64,000 nucleotides of DNA from Flavobacterium ajazii (GCF_010614725.1 NZ_JAAEHL010000008.1:124001-188000); one strand, 5' to 3'. Shown: positions 35,237 to 44,889, numbered from the stretch's first letter. Notes: generated by a model from the letters alone, not told the origin. Numbers and translations are program-made.

Positions 35237-38002
35237 ATGATAAACACTTCTTTTTTGCAGAAAATTGCTGCTTCTGTCATTCATAATTATTCTGGCAGGT
35301 TAACGGAGCTTACGATTATATTGCCTAATAAAAGAGCAAAGGTGTTTTTGATCGAAGCGTTAAAAAAACAGACTGCTGAAACAATTCTTTGTCCCAATAT
35401 TGTTTCAATTGAGGATTTTGTACAAGAAATCGCTTTTATTCGTTCTGTCGATTCGGTTGAATTGTTATTTGAATTTTATGAAGTGTATCTTTCAATCACA
35501 GAAAAACAGAATCAACAGCCGTTTGAACTCTTTGCTAATTGGGCAAAAACACTTCTTCAGGATTTTAATGAAATTGATCGTTATCTTTTAGATCCGTCTC
35601 ATGTTTTGTCTTATCTGAAAGATATTGAAGATATTAAAAGATGGGGTATCGAAGTGGAGAATAAAACAAAACTTCTCGAAAATTATATTGATTTTTGGAA
35701 ACTTCTGCCAAAATATTATGATGCGTTGTATCAACATCTGCTGAATAAAAGTATCGGTTATCAGGGGCTTATTTATCGAGAAGCAGTAAATAATCTTAAT
35801 CATTTTTCGGATAGAAAACCCGATAAATTATTTGTTTTTGCGGGTTTCAATGCGTTAAATGCTGCGGAAGAAAAGATAGTGCAACATCTTTTAGCGTTGG
35901 ATCAGGCTAAAATTTATTGGGATGCTGATCAAACTTTTTTGAATGACCCCTATCATGATGCAGGGCTTTTTTTAAGACGTTTTAAAGAAAGCTGGAAACA
36001 TTATAAAATGCATCCTTTTGAATGGATTATGAATGATTTTTCTCAGTCTAAAAATATTAGTGTAATTGGTACTCCAAAAACTATTGGACAGGCAAAACTT
36101 GCAGGAAGTATTATTGAAAAAATTATTAAGGATAACCCTGTTACAGCTCTCGACAAAGTTGCAGTTGTGTTGGGGGAAGAAAATTTATTATTGCCTGTTT
36201 TGTATTCATTACCTGATGCAGTGGGGGCATTAAATATTACAATGGGTTTCTCTGGAAAAAATAATCCATCACAAATTTTAATTGCAAAATTGTTCAGAAT
36301 GCATGTTAATGCACTTTCCAGAAATAATACAAGTTATGTTTTGTATTACAAAGAGGTACTTGAAATCCTGACACATCCTTTGATTCAGCCTTATGCCAGA
36401 ACAAGCCAATTGGTTAAAATTATAAAAGAGAACAACTATACTTTTATTACACATTCTAAATTAAATGAACTCAATTTTAATCCTTCTGAGTTGTTTAATT
36501 TACTATTTCAAAAATGGGATAATGGGGCTTTGGCTGTTCTGGAAAATATTTCTGAACTTTTGCTTTTGATAAAAGAAAATTTTAGTAACGATAATGAAGA
36601 GGAAAAAATCGCTAAAACTTTTGTGTTCTCTGTTTTCAAAGTGATTAACAAATTGATTAGTTATTACTCCAGATATAATCATATCGATGATATACAGACA
36701 TTGTATGCAATCTATAAACAGGTTATTGATGTTGCAGAAGTGTCATTTGAAGGAGAGCCTTTGAACGGATTGCAGATTATGGGTGTTCTGGAAAGTCGTG
36801 TTTTGGATTTTGATACAGTGATTGTTACGTCAATGAACGAAGGAAAGTTTCCGGCTGGGAAATCTCAAAATTCTTTCATTCCGTATGATGTGAAAAGAGA
36901 GCTTGGCTTGCCGACTTTTAAGGAAAAAGATGCTATTTATACCTATCATTTTTATCATCTTTTGCAAAGAGCAAAGAATGTTTATTTGATCTATAATACT
37001 GAAAATGATGGATTAGACGCTGGGGAACGCAGTCGTTTTATCACGCAACTGGAAGTAGAGAAGCAGTCAAATCATAATTTAACCTTTGATATTTATAATC
37101 CGGTTTTGCCTGCTACTGCTTATCAGCCGATGGTAATTCCAAAATCTAAAGCTGTTATGGACAGGCTGAGAGAAATTGCCTTGTTGGGTTTTTCTCCTTC
37201 GGCATTGACTAGTTATATTCGGAATCCAATCGATTTTTATTTTCAAAAAATTCTTAGAATTCGCGAGGTTGAAGAAGTTGAAGAAAACATTGCTTTAAAT
37301 ACCTTAGGGACGATTATTCATGAAACATTAAAAGTGCTTTATGAACCTTTTATAGGAAGATTTATTTCGGAAACAGATCTTTTAAATTGTTTTAAATTGT
37401 TAGATGATGAGGTTCTCAAACAATTCAAATTGGTTTATAAGGAAGGCGAAATTAAAAAAGGACGAAATTTACTGGCTTTTGAAGTGGCGAAACGAAATGT
37501 TTCTAATTTTTTGAAAATGGAATTGGAAGAGGTTCGTAATGGTGATGCAGTTAAAATTATAGCTTTAGAGAAAACATTTGAAAGGTTTTTAGAACATCCG
37601 GATTTGCCTTTTTCGGTTTTAATTAAAGGAAATGTTGATAGAATAGAGTTACGTAATGGCAAGGTAAGAATCATCGATTATAAGACCGGTAAAGTAGAAA
37701 AAACGAATGTGGTTCTGAAGTCCTGGAAAGGATTGACTCAAGAGATTAAAAACGATAAAATTATTCAGGTTCTGGCTTATGCTTTCATGTTTGAAAAGGA
37801 GGCTGGAGATTTGCCTATTGAAGCTGGAATTATTTCTTTTAAAAATTTAAAATCGGGTTTCATGCCATTTGGTTTTAAAGAAGATAAGGATTTGTGCACT
37901 ACGATCAGTAATGATGTTCTGAAAAGTTATCTGGAAGAAATCGTTTTGCTTCTGACTGAGATTTTTAATCAGAATATCTCTTTTAAAGAAAAGATAAACT
38001 AA
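35237..38002 (+). CDS. AddB/RexB-like PD-(D/E)XK nuclease
   Basis: 921 residues from the ATG at 35237; an in-frame start at 35210 lies within the preceding terminator stem and is unlikely. The protein is an inactivated helicase-like body with AddB features: ELTIILPNKRAKVFLIEALK near the N terminus, VIVTSMNEGKFPAGKSQNSF and YHFYHLLQRAKNVYLIYNTE in the middle, then FSPSALTSYIRNPIDFYFQK, LGTIIHETLKVLYEPF and the nuclease core KGNVDRIELRNGKVRIIDYK. No full Walker A is seen. The expected partner is the AddA-like protein at 29166. The four-cysteine iron-sulfur staple of Bacillus AddB is not visible. Confidence 0.85.
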   Translation: MINTSFLQKIAASVIHNYSGRLTELTIILPNKRAKVFLIEALKKQTAETILCPNIVSIEDFVQEIAFIRSVDSVELLFEFYEVYLSITEKQNQQPFELFANWAKTLLQDFNEIDRYLLDPSHVLSYLKDIEDIKRWGIEVENKTKLLENYIDFWKLLPKYYDALYQHLLNKSIGYQGLIYREAVNNLNHFSDRKPDKLFVFAGFNALNAAEEKIVQHLLALDQAKIYWDADQTFLNDPYHDAGLFLRRFKESWKHYKMHPFEWIMNDFSQSKNISVIGTPKTIGQAKLAGSIIEKIIKDNPVTALDKVAVVLGEENLLLPVLYSLPDAVGALNITMGFSGKNNPSQILIAKLFRMHVNALSRNNTSYVLYYKEVLEILTHPLIQPYARTSQLVKIIKENNYTFITHSKLNELNFNPSELFNLLFQKWDNGALAVLENISELLLLIKENFSNDNEEEKIAKTFVFSVFKVINKLISYYSRYNHIDDIQTLYAIYKQVIDVAEVSFEGEPLNGLQIMGVLESRVLDFDTVIVTSMNEGKFPAGKSQNSFIPYDVKRELGLPTFKEKDAIYTYHFYHLLQRAKNVYLIYNTENDGLDAGERSRFITQLEVEKQSNHNLTFDIYNPVLPATAYQPMVIPKSKAVMDRLREIALLGFSPSALTSYIRNPIDFYFQKILRIREVEEVEENIALNTLGTIIHETLKVLYEPFIGRFISETDLLNCFKLLDDEVLKQFKLVYKEGEIKKGRNLLAFEVAKRNVSNFLKMELEEVRNGDAVKIIALEKTFERFLEHPDLPFSVLIKGNVDRIELRNGKVRIIDYKTGKVEKTNVVLKSWKGLTQEIKNDKIIQVLAYAFMFEKEAGDLPIEAGIISFKNLKSGFMPFGFKEDKDLCTTISNDVLKSYLEEIVLLLTEIFNQNISFKEKIN

Positions 38003-38024
38003 TTTTGATGTAATAATATATTAG

Positions 38025-38066
38025 ACAAAGAGCTTCGATTATACATGATCGAAGCTCTTTGTTTTT
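38025..38066 (+). terminator. Strong terminator after the AddB-like gene
   Basis: A 15-bp perfect stem, 38025-38039 with 38048-38062 (core aaagagcttcgat / atcgaagctcttt), has an 8-nt loop and a T-tract. Confidence 0.92.
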
Positions 38067-38440
38067 TACGAAATATATTTTTGAAAGGTTCTCTTTTGGT
38101 TTCTGAATATATTATTTATAGGCTTGTTTTTTAAAACGAAATCTTCTTAATTTTTATAAGTCAAATGAGTTAAAGATTATTTGTTTAACGGTTTTCATAT
38201 TGCAATTTTCCTAAAATTTGGAAAAACTTCTTTACTAACCGGAATATTTATAATTTCTACATTAAATTTTATTAAAAAAATACTTCATTTTTTAAACAGA
38301 TTCATTTTTTCAGTAAATTTTTTTTATACATCTTATTTTAAAAATCAATAAAAATTAAGGGATAAATAAAAGTTAATCAATGAGTTATAATAAGACCTGT
38401 TTTTAACATATGTTTATAGGTGGGTTTCTGTTAAAAAAAA

Positions 38441-38448
38441 TAACTTTG
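38441..38448 (+). promoter_or_regulatory. Orphan -7 promoter box
   Basis: TAACTTTG matches TANNTTTG. No gene follows on this strand before the terminator at 38647, and no TTTG was found at the usual -33 distance. Confidence 0.4.
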
Positions 38449-38646
38449 GCACTTCTAAAAATGATTATTTAACAAGTTATTTTTACCCAAAAGGATTAGC
38501 TGAATATTAAGGTTGGAAAGGCCTATTAGGTGTTTAGTATGTAGATCAGAAAAAGGATTAATTTAGCATTGACAAGAATAGTTTTGTCATAATTTAAGAA
38601 GATATAATTTTAAAGTTATAATAATTTTTGCCCCCAATTAATGAGG

Positions 38647-38682
38647 AAAAGGCTGTTTCATTTATTTTGAACAGCCTTTTTT
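38647..38682. terminator. Bidirectional terminator before the alpha/beta hydrolase stop
   Basis: Aaaaggctgtt (38647-38657) pairs with aacagcctttt (38670-38680) with T residues after it. On the minus strand it ends the hydrolase gene; on the plus strand it would end the candidate small RNA. Confidence 0.85.
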
Positions 38683-38689
38683 GATTTTA

Positions 38690-39469
38690 TTAATTGCTGA
38701 AAAATTCCAGGAGCATGGTTTTCAGTTCTTCTTTGTTTTCAATGTGGCTCATGTGGCCATCTTCGAATGAAACAAGTTCAACTATTGTATTTTCAATCTG
38801 AGAAAGACTCTCTTCGTAACTTAATACAGGATCCTTTTTGCCTAAAATCAGTAATACCGGAAATAATTGTTTTTGTAGTAAATACTGTCTGTCTTTTCTG
38901 GCTTTCATTCCTTCCAAAGAAGCAATAATTCCCTGTAATGGTGTTTTTAAAGCCTCGGTTTTTACTTTTTCAATTTCGTCAGCGAGACGAATTCTGTTAT
39001 TTTCACTGAATAAATTGGCAATCGCCAAACTAACAAAGTTGATATAGTTTTGTTTTACTGCTTTAATCGCACGTGTTCTGTTTAGTTTTTTCTCGGCACT
39101 GTCTTCTTTTGAAGTTGAATTAAGTAAAACCAGTTTTTGTAGTTTTTCAGGGAATAATTCGGCGAAAGCCAGAGCAATATAACCACCCATAGAATGTCCA
39201 AGAATTGTGGCTTTTTTAATTTTTAAATGTTCTAAAACTTCATTGACAACTTTAGCATTGTCTTCCATTTCGTGAACATAGCCCAGGGAGTCAGATTCAC
39301 CGTGACCTAATAAATCAATCGTGATTACACGATAAGTTTCAGAGAACAAAGAAACATAATCTTTCCACATTTTTTTGTTTTCGAGAAAGCCATGAAGTAA
39401 GACAATTGCAGTTCCGTTTCCGGTATCGGAATAGGATATTTTGGTGTTTTTGTATAGGATTTGATTCAA
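38690..39469 (-). CDS. Alpha/beta hydrolase
   Basis: 259 residues, no signal peptide. The oxyanion block is IVLLHGFLENKKMW, the strand ITIDLLGHGESD follows, and the nucleophile elbow is GHSMGGYIALAFAE. The acid is probably the Asp in LILGKKDPVLSYEES and the His in FEDGHMSHIENKEEL. The layout is that of MenH/enol-lactonase-like esterases, with a lid region between residues 125 and 190. No neighbour suggests a pathway: the adjacent sigma factor gene on the same strand starts at 40034 and ends 26 nt upstream, so the two may be cotranscribed. Confidence 0.85.
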   Translation of the reverse strand: MNQILYKNTKISYSDTGNGTAIVLLHGFLENKKMWKDYVSLFSETYRVITIDLLGHGESDSLGYVHEMEDNAKVVNEVLEHLKIKKATILGHSMGGYIALAFAELFPEKLQKLVLLNSTSKEDSAEKKLNRTRAIKAVKQNYINFVSLAIANLFSENNRIRLADEIEKVKTEALKTPLQGIIASLEGMKARKDRQYLLQKQLFPVLLILGKKDPVLSYEESLSQIENTIVELVSFEDGHMSHIENKEELKTMLLEFFSN

Positions 39470-39494
39470 AACGGAAATTTATAGCAAAAATAAG

Positions 39495-40034
39495 CTATTT
39501 TATGAGCCACATGAAATATATGATAAAATTTAAACGTGAGGTGTTTTTTGATTCTCTCAGGGATGCATAAGCTCTTTTCATTTGTGTTTTTACGGTGTTT
39601 ACAGAGATATTACAGTTTTCTGCAATTTCTGCATAACTAAGTCCTTCAACAACATGAAGCATAAAAATTTCTCTTCTGGACTGAGGAATCTTTTCGATTA
39701 AAGTCTGAATTCCGGATTTTTTATCTTCTGTATTTTCAAAAACAATTTGTTCTTCAGATTTTGGAAGTACTATTTTGTTATTCTGCAAGCTGATTGTTTT
39801 GTTTTTTTCTAAGTGTTGGAGGCTTAAATTTTTTACTGCTTTTGTACCGTAAGCTTTAAATGAAATACTAAAGGTTGGAGCTTCTTCTTTTTCCCATAGA
39901 TAAATAAAAAAATCCTGAACAATATCTTTTGCGACATCTTTATCCTTGACTATGTTGAAAGATACTAAAGAAAAAAAGACAAAATGTTCTTTGTATAAGG
40001 TTTCAAATATTTTTAAATCTTTATGGTTCAGCAT
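39495..40034 (-). CDS. RNA polymerase ECF sigma factor, Bacteroidota SusCD type
   Basis: 179 residues. Region 2 spans about 10-80 (VSFNIVKDKDVAKDIVQDFF, IYLWEKEE) and region 4 is PQSRREIFMLHVVEGLSYAE followed by IAENCNISVNTVKTQMKRAY. Sigma factors of this type are held by a FecR-like anti-sigma until a substrate is sensed by a SusC with an STN domain. The FecR gene is divergent, 167 nt away, instead of directly downstream. The main target is probably the susC/susD pair at 41502-46752 (inference). The C terminus LNFIIYFMWLIK is unusually hydrophobic. Confidence 0.9.
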   Translation of the reverse strand: MLNHKDLKIFETLYKEHFVFFSLVSFNIVKDKDVAKDIVQDFFIYLWEKEEAPTFSISFKAYGTKAVKNLSLQHLEKNKTISLQNNKIVLPKSEEQIVFENTEDKKSGIQTLIEKIPQSRREIFMLHVVEGLSYAEIAENCNISVNTVKTQMKRAYASLRESKNTSRLNFIIYFMWLIK

Positions 40035-40201
40035 CTAAAAATAAAGTTTATTCTTTTTGTAATGGATTACACGGTGTCAAAAGTAGAATAAAAAGTTAGT
40101 TTTTTTTTGTAATGTGTAAAAAAAATCAAAATTTATTGATTAGTTGTCACCCTAAAAAACTTTTTTTCTAACATAGATAAATAACCATTCATAATGAAAC
40201 A

Positions 40202-41341
40202 ATGAATCCAGACCCAAAATTGATTAATATTCTAAAGGAAATAGCAGGTAAAGGAGATCTTGATACTTCTAAAATGGCATTGCTGTCTCAGGAAGAGCAG
40301 GAACTGATAAAAGATCTTCAGCGTAATGGCTTGCTTGAAGAAGCATTGGCATATGTAGAATCCATGGATACCGATAAAAGCTGGGAAGAATTAAAAGAGA
40401 AAATAAATGGAAATGAAAAGCCAGTTGTAATTAACTGGAGAAGTATTTTTCAATATGCAGCAATTTTTCTCTGTCTGTTAGGTTTGGTTTATGTTTTTCA
40501 ATACAAAACGGGTAAACAGACTGAGATAAAAGTTCCTTCCGATGCCATTCAATTGGTTTTAGAAAATGGCGATATCCAGATATTGAGTCCTAATGGAGAG
40601 CAGCAGATAATTAAGAAAAACGGAGAAGTAGTTGCTTCTCAAAAAAATAATGAAATTAATTATCGTTCGTCTAATTCACTAAATAAATTGGTTTATAACG
40701 AAATTAAAATTCCTTACGGAAAAACCTTCAGAGTAATGTTATCGGATGGTACAATGGTAAATATGAATGCAGGTTCTTCTTTAAAATACCCAGTTCAGTT
40801 TATTAAAGGACATAATAGGGAGGTTGTGTTAGATGGAGAAGCTTTTTTTGATGTTGCAAAAGATAAATCACATCCATTTATTGTAAAAACAAGGGGTGTT
40901 GCTATAAAGGTCTTGGGGACAAAGTTTAATGTGAGCTCTTACAAAGAAGACATGGATATTAATACAGTTTTGGTAGAAGGTTCAGTTAGTTTGTTCGCTA
41001 TTGCTGATGCAAATAGAAAAGCAATGCTGGCTCCGGGTGAAAAAGGATCCTGGAATAGTAAAAACACTGAGATAGCGGTAGAAGAGGTAGATACCCGTTT
41101 TTATACGGAATGGATAAATGGGGAAATTGTTTTCAGAAAAACTGCTTTTAGGGATATTATAATAAAATTAGAACGAACCTACAACGTCACTATTGAAAAC
41201 AACAGAAAAGATATTTTAGATAAAAAATTCAATGCCAGTTTTAATAAAAACATTGAAAGTATAGAAAAGGTATTAGAAACAATGAGCAAAATTCAGGGCT
41301 TTACTTATCAAAAAGAAGGAAGGCTTATAAAAATAAACTAA
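40202..41341 (+). CDS. FecR-type anti-sigma factor
   Basis: 379 residues. The cytoplasmic N-terminal part (1-75) should bind the sigma factor; one membrane helix covers about 82-98 (IFQYAAIFLCLLGLVYVFQY). The periplasmic FecR domain is clear: NEIKIPYGKTFRVMLSDGTM, VNMNAGSSLKYPVQF, REVVLDGEAFFDVAKDKSHP, FIVKTRGVAIKVLGTKFNVS. The C-terminal DUF4974-like domain is FRKTAFRDIIIKLERTYNVT and SIEKVLETMSKIQGFTY; this part contacts the STN domain of the SusC partner. It is divergent from the ECF sigma gene and upstream of susC on the same strand. Confidence 0.93.
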   Translation: MNPDPKLINILKEIAGKGDLDTSKMALLSQEEQELIKDLQRNGLLEEALAYVESMDTDKSWEELKEKINGNEKPVVINWRSIFQYAAIFLCLLGLVYVFQYKTGKQTEIKVPSDAIQLVLENGDIQILSPNGEQQIIKKNGEVVASQKNNEINYRSSNSLNKLVYNEIKIPYGKTFRVMLSDGTMVNMNAGSSLKYPVQFIKGHNREVVLDGEAFFDVAKDKSHPFIVKTRGVAIKVLGTKFNVSSYKEDMDINTVLVEGSVSLFAIADANRKAMLAPGEKGSWNSKNTEIAVEEVDTRFYTEWINGEIVFRKTAFRDIIIKLERTYNVTIENNRKDILDKKFNASFNKNIESIEKVLETMSKIQGFTYQKEGRLIKIN

Positions 41342-41410
41342 CTATTTATTAACCAATTAAAAAACTTTATATGAAGTGAGGATGTAATTTTTTTAAGAAA
41401 TACAAAAAAG

Positions 41411-41443
41411 AAATCGGAAAATAGTACCAGTATTTCCCGATTT
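41411..41443 (+). promoter_or_regulatory. Hairpin between fecR and susC
   Basis: Aaatcggaaaata (41411-41423) and tatttcccgattt (41431-41443) pair with a single mismatch around a 7-nt loop. A short T-run lies 8-14 nt further on. It may attenuate readthrough from fecR or stabilise the susC message. The 58 nt between it and the susC ATG could hold an ECF-dependent promoter, but I see no TANNTTTG box there. Confidence 0.55.
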
Positions 41444-41501
41444 AGTAATGTGTTTTTAAACGACGTATCGAGATTAAATCATTTAAAATCAATCCAAAAT
41501 T

Positions 41502-44500
41502 ATGAAAAAAATAATTAAGAGGAATTGGCTTAGTCCTTATTTGCCTAAAATTAGCCTAAGAATGAAACTAACCACACTACTATTGATGCTTTCTTTGATG
41601 AAAATCCAGGCAAGTGTCTATTCGCAAAATACAAAGCTGACATTAAATATAAATAATGCTCCTGTTGAGAAGCTGTTCAACAAAATAGAGTCTGTTTCTG
41701 AATACAGATTTATTTTTGAAAGCAGTATAATTGATCTAAACAGAAAGGTTACTATTAATGTTAAGAAAAAAGGAATAACTGAAATACTCGATAAGGTATT
41801 CAGAGAGACTAACATTTCTTATACTATAAATGATCGTCAGATTATATTGGTAAAGAAAAAACAACAGGTAAATCCGCAAGAAAAAAGCACTGTTCAGAAA
41901 GTAGCTGAACAAGGTATTGAAATTACAGGAGTAGTAACCGATTCGAAAAATATGCCGATACCCGGAGCTAATGTTACAGAAAAAGGAACTACTAATGGAG
42001 TACAAACTGATTTGGACGGAAAATTTACAATCCGTGTAAATGGATCAAACAGTGTTTTGGTTGTTTCTTTCATAGGGTTTGAAACCTTAGATGTAACAGT
42101 GGGTCAAAGTAAGTCATTGAGCGTAATCTTAAAAGATCAAAATTCAGCATTAAATGAAGTTGTGATTGTCGGGTATGGGGCGGTAAAGAAAAAAGATTTG
42201 ACAGGAGCTGTGGCGACAGTGAAATCATCTGATATTGTTCTGAATCCTGTGGCTAGTCCAATGGAAGCCCTTCAGGGAAGAGTTTCAGGTCTTGATATTC
42301 AACGTGGATCAGGTAAAGCAGGAACTGCCCCAAAAGTCTTACTGAGAGGAAACAGATCTTTGACAGCCAGTCAGGATCCGCTGTATATTGTGGATGGAAT
42401 TCCTTCAAGTATCAATAATCTGAATACGAATGATATTGAAACTATTGATGTTTTAAAAGATGCTTCATCTACTGCAATATATGGTTCTTCAGGAGCCAAT
42501 GGAGTTATTATTATTACAACTAAAAAAGCAAAAGCAGGAAAACTCCAAATAGACTTAAACAGTTATTTTGGACTTAATGGTTTTTCGTCTTTTCCTGCTC
42601 CGCTTACGGGAGATAAATGGCTGAATTACAAACGCGATCGGTTTTATCTGGATAATGGTTACGAAGCTACAAATTTAACCGATTTAGGTTTGAATGCTGC
42701 GGCTGTGGCTGCAATTGAAAAAGGACAATATGTAAACTGGATTGATGAAACTTTGCAGGTAGGCACACAGCAAAACCATAATCTTTTTATGAGAGGAGGT
42801 TCAGAAAAAGTTCAGGGTTATTTCTCTTTAGGATATGTAGGTGAAGAAGGAATTTATAAAAATGATAAAGTAAACAGTATAAATTCAAGAGGAGGGGTTG
42901 ATCTTAAATTTAGTGATAAATTCAAGACCGGTTTTCAATTGATTTTAAATTATCGAAAAGGAACCACTACAAACAGTAGAATTAATAAAGCGTATAGTGT
43001 TTATCCTTTGGGAGTACCATTTGATGAAGATGGTATTGTGAATCTTTATCCGTTAGAAGGAGACCCTAACAACATCAGTATTTTGGCGAATAATTATCCG
43101 GAGGCTTTTGCTGACGAATCTATGAGTTATAATATTCAGTTTAATCCTTATATGGAGTTTGAATTTGCTAAAAACTTCAAGCTGAGATCTAATTTAGGAA
43201 CAAGATTTTCAGGAAGCAGAGCGGGTACTTTTCAGAATAAAAATTCATACAATTTGTTAACGGAAGGAAGAACTGCAAGTGAAGCAACGTACAACATGGA
43301 ATTGGATTACAGTTATATTTGGGAAAATATCCTGAATTATAATTTTAAACTTGGCAAAGATCATGATTTTGGTTTGACAGGAATTACTTCATGGGCTGAT
43401 AGCAGATCCGAAGGAACTTATTTAGGTGGGAACGGTATAGATTATGACGACTTTAAGTTTTATAACATGGGAGCGATAAAAAATCTAACCACCAGAATGA
43501 ATACATATAGCCAGTTTAACAGAATGTCATTTGCCGGACGTTTTAATTATAGTTTTAAAGGAAAATACCTGTTTCAGTTAACCAATCGATGGGATGGAGT
43601 TTCTCCGTTAGCAGAGGGTAATAAATGGGCATCGTTTCCATCTGCGTCTTTAGCCTGGCGTATTAGTGACGAAAGCTTTATGGAAGGAACAAGTTCATGG
43701 TTAAATAATTTAAAACTGAGACTGGGTTATGGAATTTCAGGATCGGCAAATATTGATCCGTATTCCAGTTTGACCCGTACTTCAACTAAAACAAGCAGCC
43801 TTTCTCTTGGTGGTGGTACAGCATTGCCTATGTATGTGCCTACTGAGCATATTTCAAATCCGGATTTAACATGGGAGCGTTCAACCAATACGAACTTAGG
43901 TTTGGATGTTTCGGTATTGCATAATAGAATTGATCTTGTAGCCGAATATTATTGGACGCATACCGACGGTATTTTATGGGATCGCCGTTTACCTACCAGT
44001 TCAGGTGGTTATGATGCCAAAACACCTTATAAAAAGACTTCTAATATCGCTTCTTCTGAAAACAGAGGATTTGAACTTGCCATTAATACTAAAAATGTTG
44101 ATAATGAAAATTTCAAATGGAGTACTTCGTTTACCTACACAAATGCTGAAGAAAAGCTTACTAATATAGATTTAGGAAATTTAAGCGTTACTCAGTTAAT
44201 TTCAGAAGGTCTTTTTATCGGAGAAACTCCGGCATCACAAGGGGTATTTTATGATTATAAAAAAATAGGGATCTGGCAATTAGGTCAGGAAGCAGAAGCG
44301 GCGCTGTATGGTGCCAAACCGGGAGATATTAAACTACAGACTGTAGAGCAGTTTGATGCCAATGGTGTGTCTGATAATGGCGTACATGTTTATTCTACAA
44401 AAGACAGAATGATTGTAGGGAGTAATGTTCCGGATTATTTCTTTGGTTTACAAAATACATTCAAGTATAAGAATTTTGATCTTACGGTATTTGTAAACGG

Positions 44501-44885
44501 AAGATATGGCGGAATGATGCGCGCTCAGGTACTTGGATACTGGAATAAAGAAGCACAGCCGGAAACCTATAATTACTGGACACAAGACAATCCTACAAAT
44601 GATTTTCCAAGGCCGGGAGGTAGTTTTAATACCCAATTTCAGTCGGCACTAGAGCTTGTAGATGCTTCTTATGTGAAAATCAAGAATATTACTTTCGGGT
44701 ATTCAATGCCGGAAGAATTTCTTAAAAGAACAGGTATGAGCAGTATGAGGCTTTATCTGACATCTTATAATCCTTTTGTTTTTAGCCGCAGTCATTTATT
44801 GAAGGATGTAGATCCGGAAAACGGAGGATCTGATTCATTCCCATTATTTAAACAAGTCGTTTTTGGTCTTAACCTATCATTATAA
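41502..44885 (+). CDS. SusC/RagA TonB-linked outer-membrane transporter with STN domain
   Basis: 1127 residues. A long signal region (MKKIIKRNWLSPYLPKISLR with a hydrophobic stretch up to ASVYSQ) is followed by an STN domain (about 48-112, LTLNINNAPVEKLFNKIESV), a CarboxypepD-reg domain (about 137-212, EITGVVTDSKNMPIPGANVT), and the TonB plug with VVIVGYGAVKKKDLTGAVAT. The plug continues PLYIVDGIPSSINNLNTNDI and ASSTAIYGSSGANGVIIITT; the C-terminal barrel ends LFKQVVFGLNLSL. The STN domain is the part that signals to FecR. It forms the import pair with the SusD at 44890. Confidence 0.95.
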   Translation: MKKIIKRNWLSPYLPKISLRMKLTTLLLMLSLMKIQASVYSQNTKLTLNINNAPVEKLFNKIESVSEYRFIFESSIIDLNRKVTINVKKKGITEILDKVFRETNISYTINDRQIILVKKKQQVNPQEKSTVQKVAEQGIEITGVVTDSKNMPIPGANVTEKGTTNGVQTDLDGKFTIRVNGSNSVLVVSFIGFETLDVTVGQSKSLSVILKDQNSALNEVVIVGYGAVKKKDLTGAVATVKSSDIVLNPVASPMEALQGRVSGLDIQRGSGKAGTAPKVLLRGNRSLTASQDPLYIVDGIPSSINNLNTNDIETIDVLKDASSTAIYGSSGANGVIIITTKKAKAGKLQIDLNSYFGLNGFSSFPAPLTGDKWLNYKRDRFYLDNGYEATNLTDLGLNAAAVAAIEKGQYVNWIDETLQVGTQQNHNLFMRGGSEKVQGYFSLGYVGEEGIYKNDKVNSINSRGGVDLKFSDKFKTGFQLILNYRKGTTTNSRINKAYSVYPLGVPFDEDGIVNLYPLEGDPNNISILANNYPEAFADESMSYNIQFNPYMEFEFAKNFKLRSNLGTRFSGSRAGTFQNKNSYNLLTEGRTASEATYNMELDYSYIWENILNYNFKLGKDHDFGLTGITSWADSRSEGTYLGGNGIDYDDFKFYNMGAIKNLTTRMNTYSQFNRMSFAGRFNYSFKGKYLFQLTNRWDGVSPLAEGNKWASFPSASLAWRISDESFMEGTSSWLNNLKLRLGYGISGSANIDPYSSLTRTSTKTSSLSLGGGTALPMYVPTEHISNPDLTWERSTNTNLGLDVSVLHNRIDLVAEYYWTHTDGILWDRRLPTSSGGYDAKTPYKKTSNIASSENRGFELAINTKNVDNENFKWSTSFTYTNAEEKLTNIDLGNLSVTQLISEGLFIGETPASQGVFYDYKKIGIWQLGQEAEAALYGAKPGDIKLQTVEQFDANGVSDNGVHVYSTKDRMIVGSNVPDYFFGLQNTFKYKNFDLTVFVNGRYGGMMRAQVLGYWNKEAQPETYNYWTQDNPTNDFPRPGGSFNTQFQSALELVDASYVKIKNITFGYSMPEEFLKRTGMSSMRLYLTSYNPFVFSRSHLLKDVDPENGGSDSFPLFKQVVFGLNLSL

Positions 44886-44889
44886 TAGT

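Larger units (their letters stand above)
38400..38682 (+). ncRNA. Candidate small RNA in the 38.0-38.7 kb gene-free stretch
   Basis: Between the terminator at 38025-38066 and the stop at 38690 there is no usable open reading frame. A -7 box TAACTTTG lies at 38441-38448, preceded by an inverted repeat tttttaaca (38400-38408) / tgttaaaaa (38429-38437). From there about 200 nt run into a terminator hairpin at 38647-38680. A promoter box and a terminator without a gene suggest a small RNA of roughly 190-230 nt. Flavobacteria have 6S-like and Flavo-1 RNAs, but I cannot confirm either. The part 38067-38399 is AT-rich and I see nothing in it. Confidence 0.35.
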
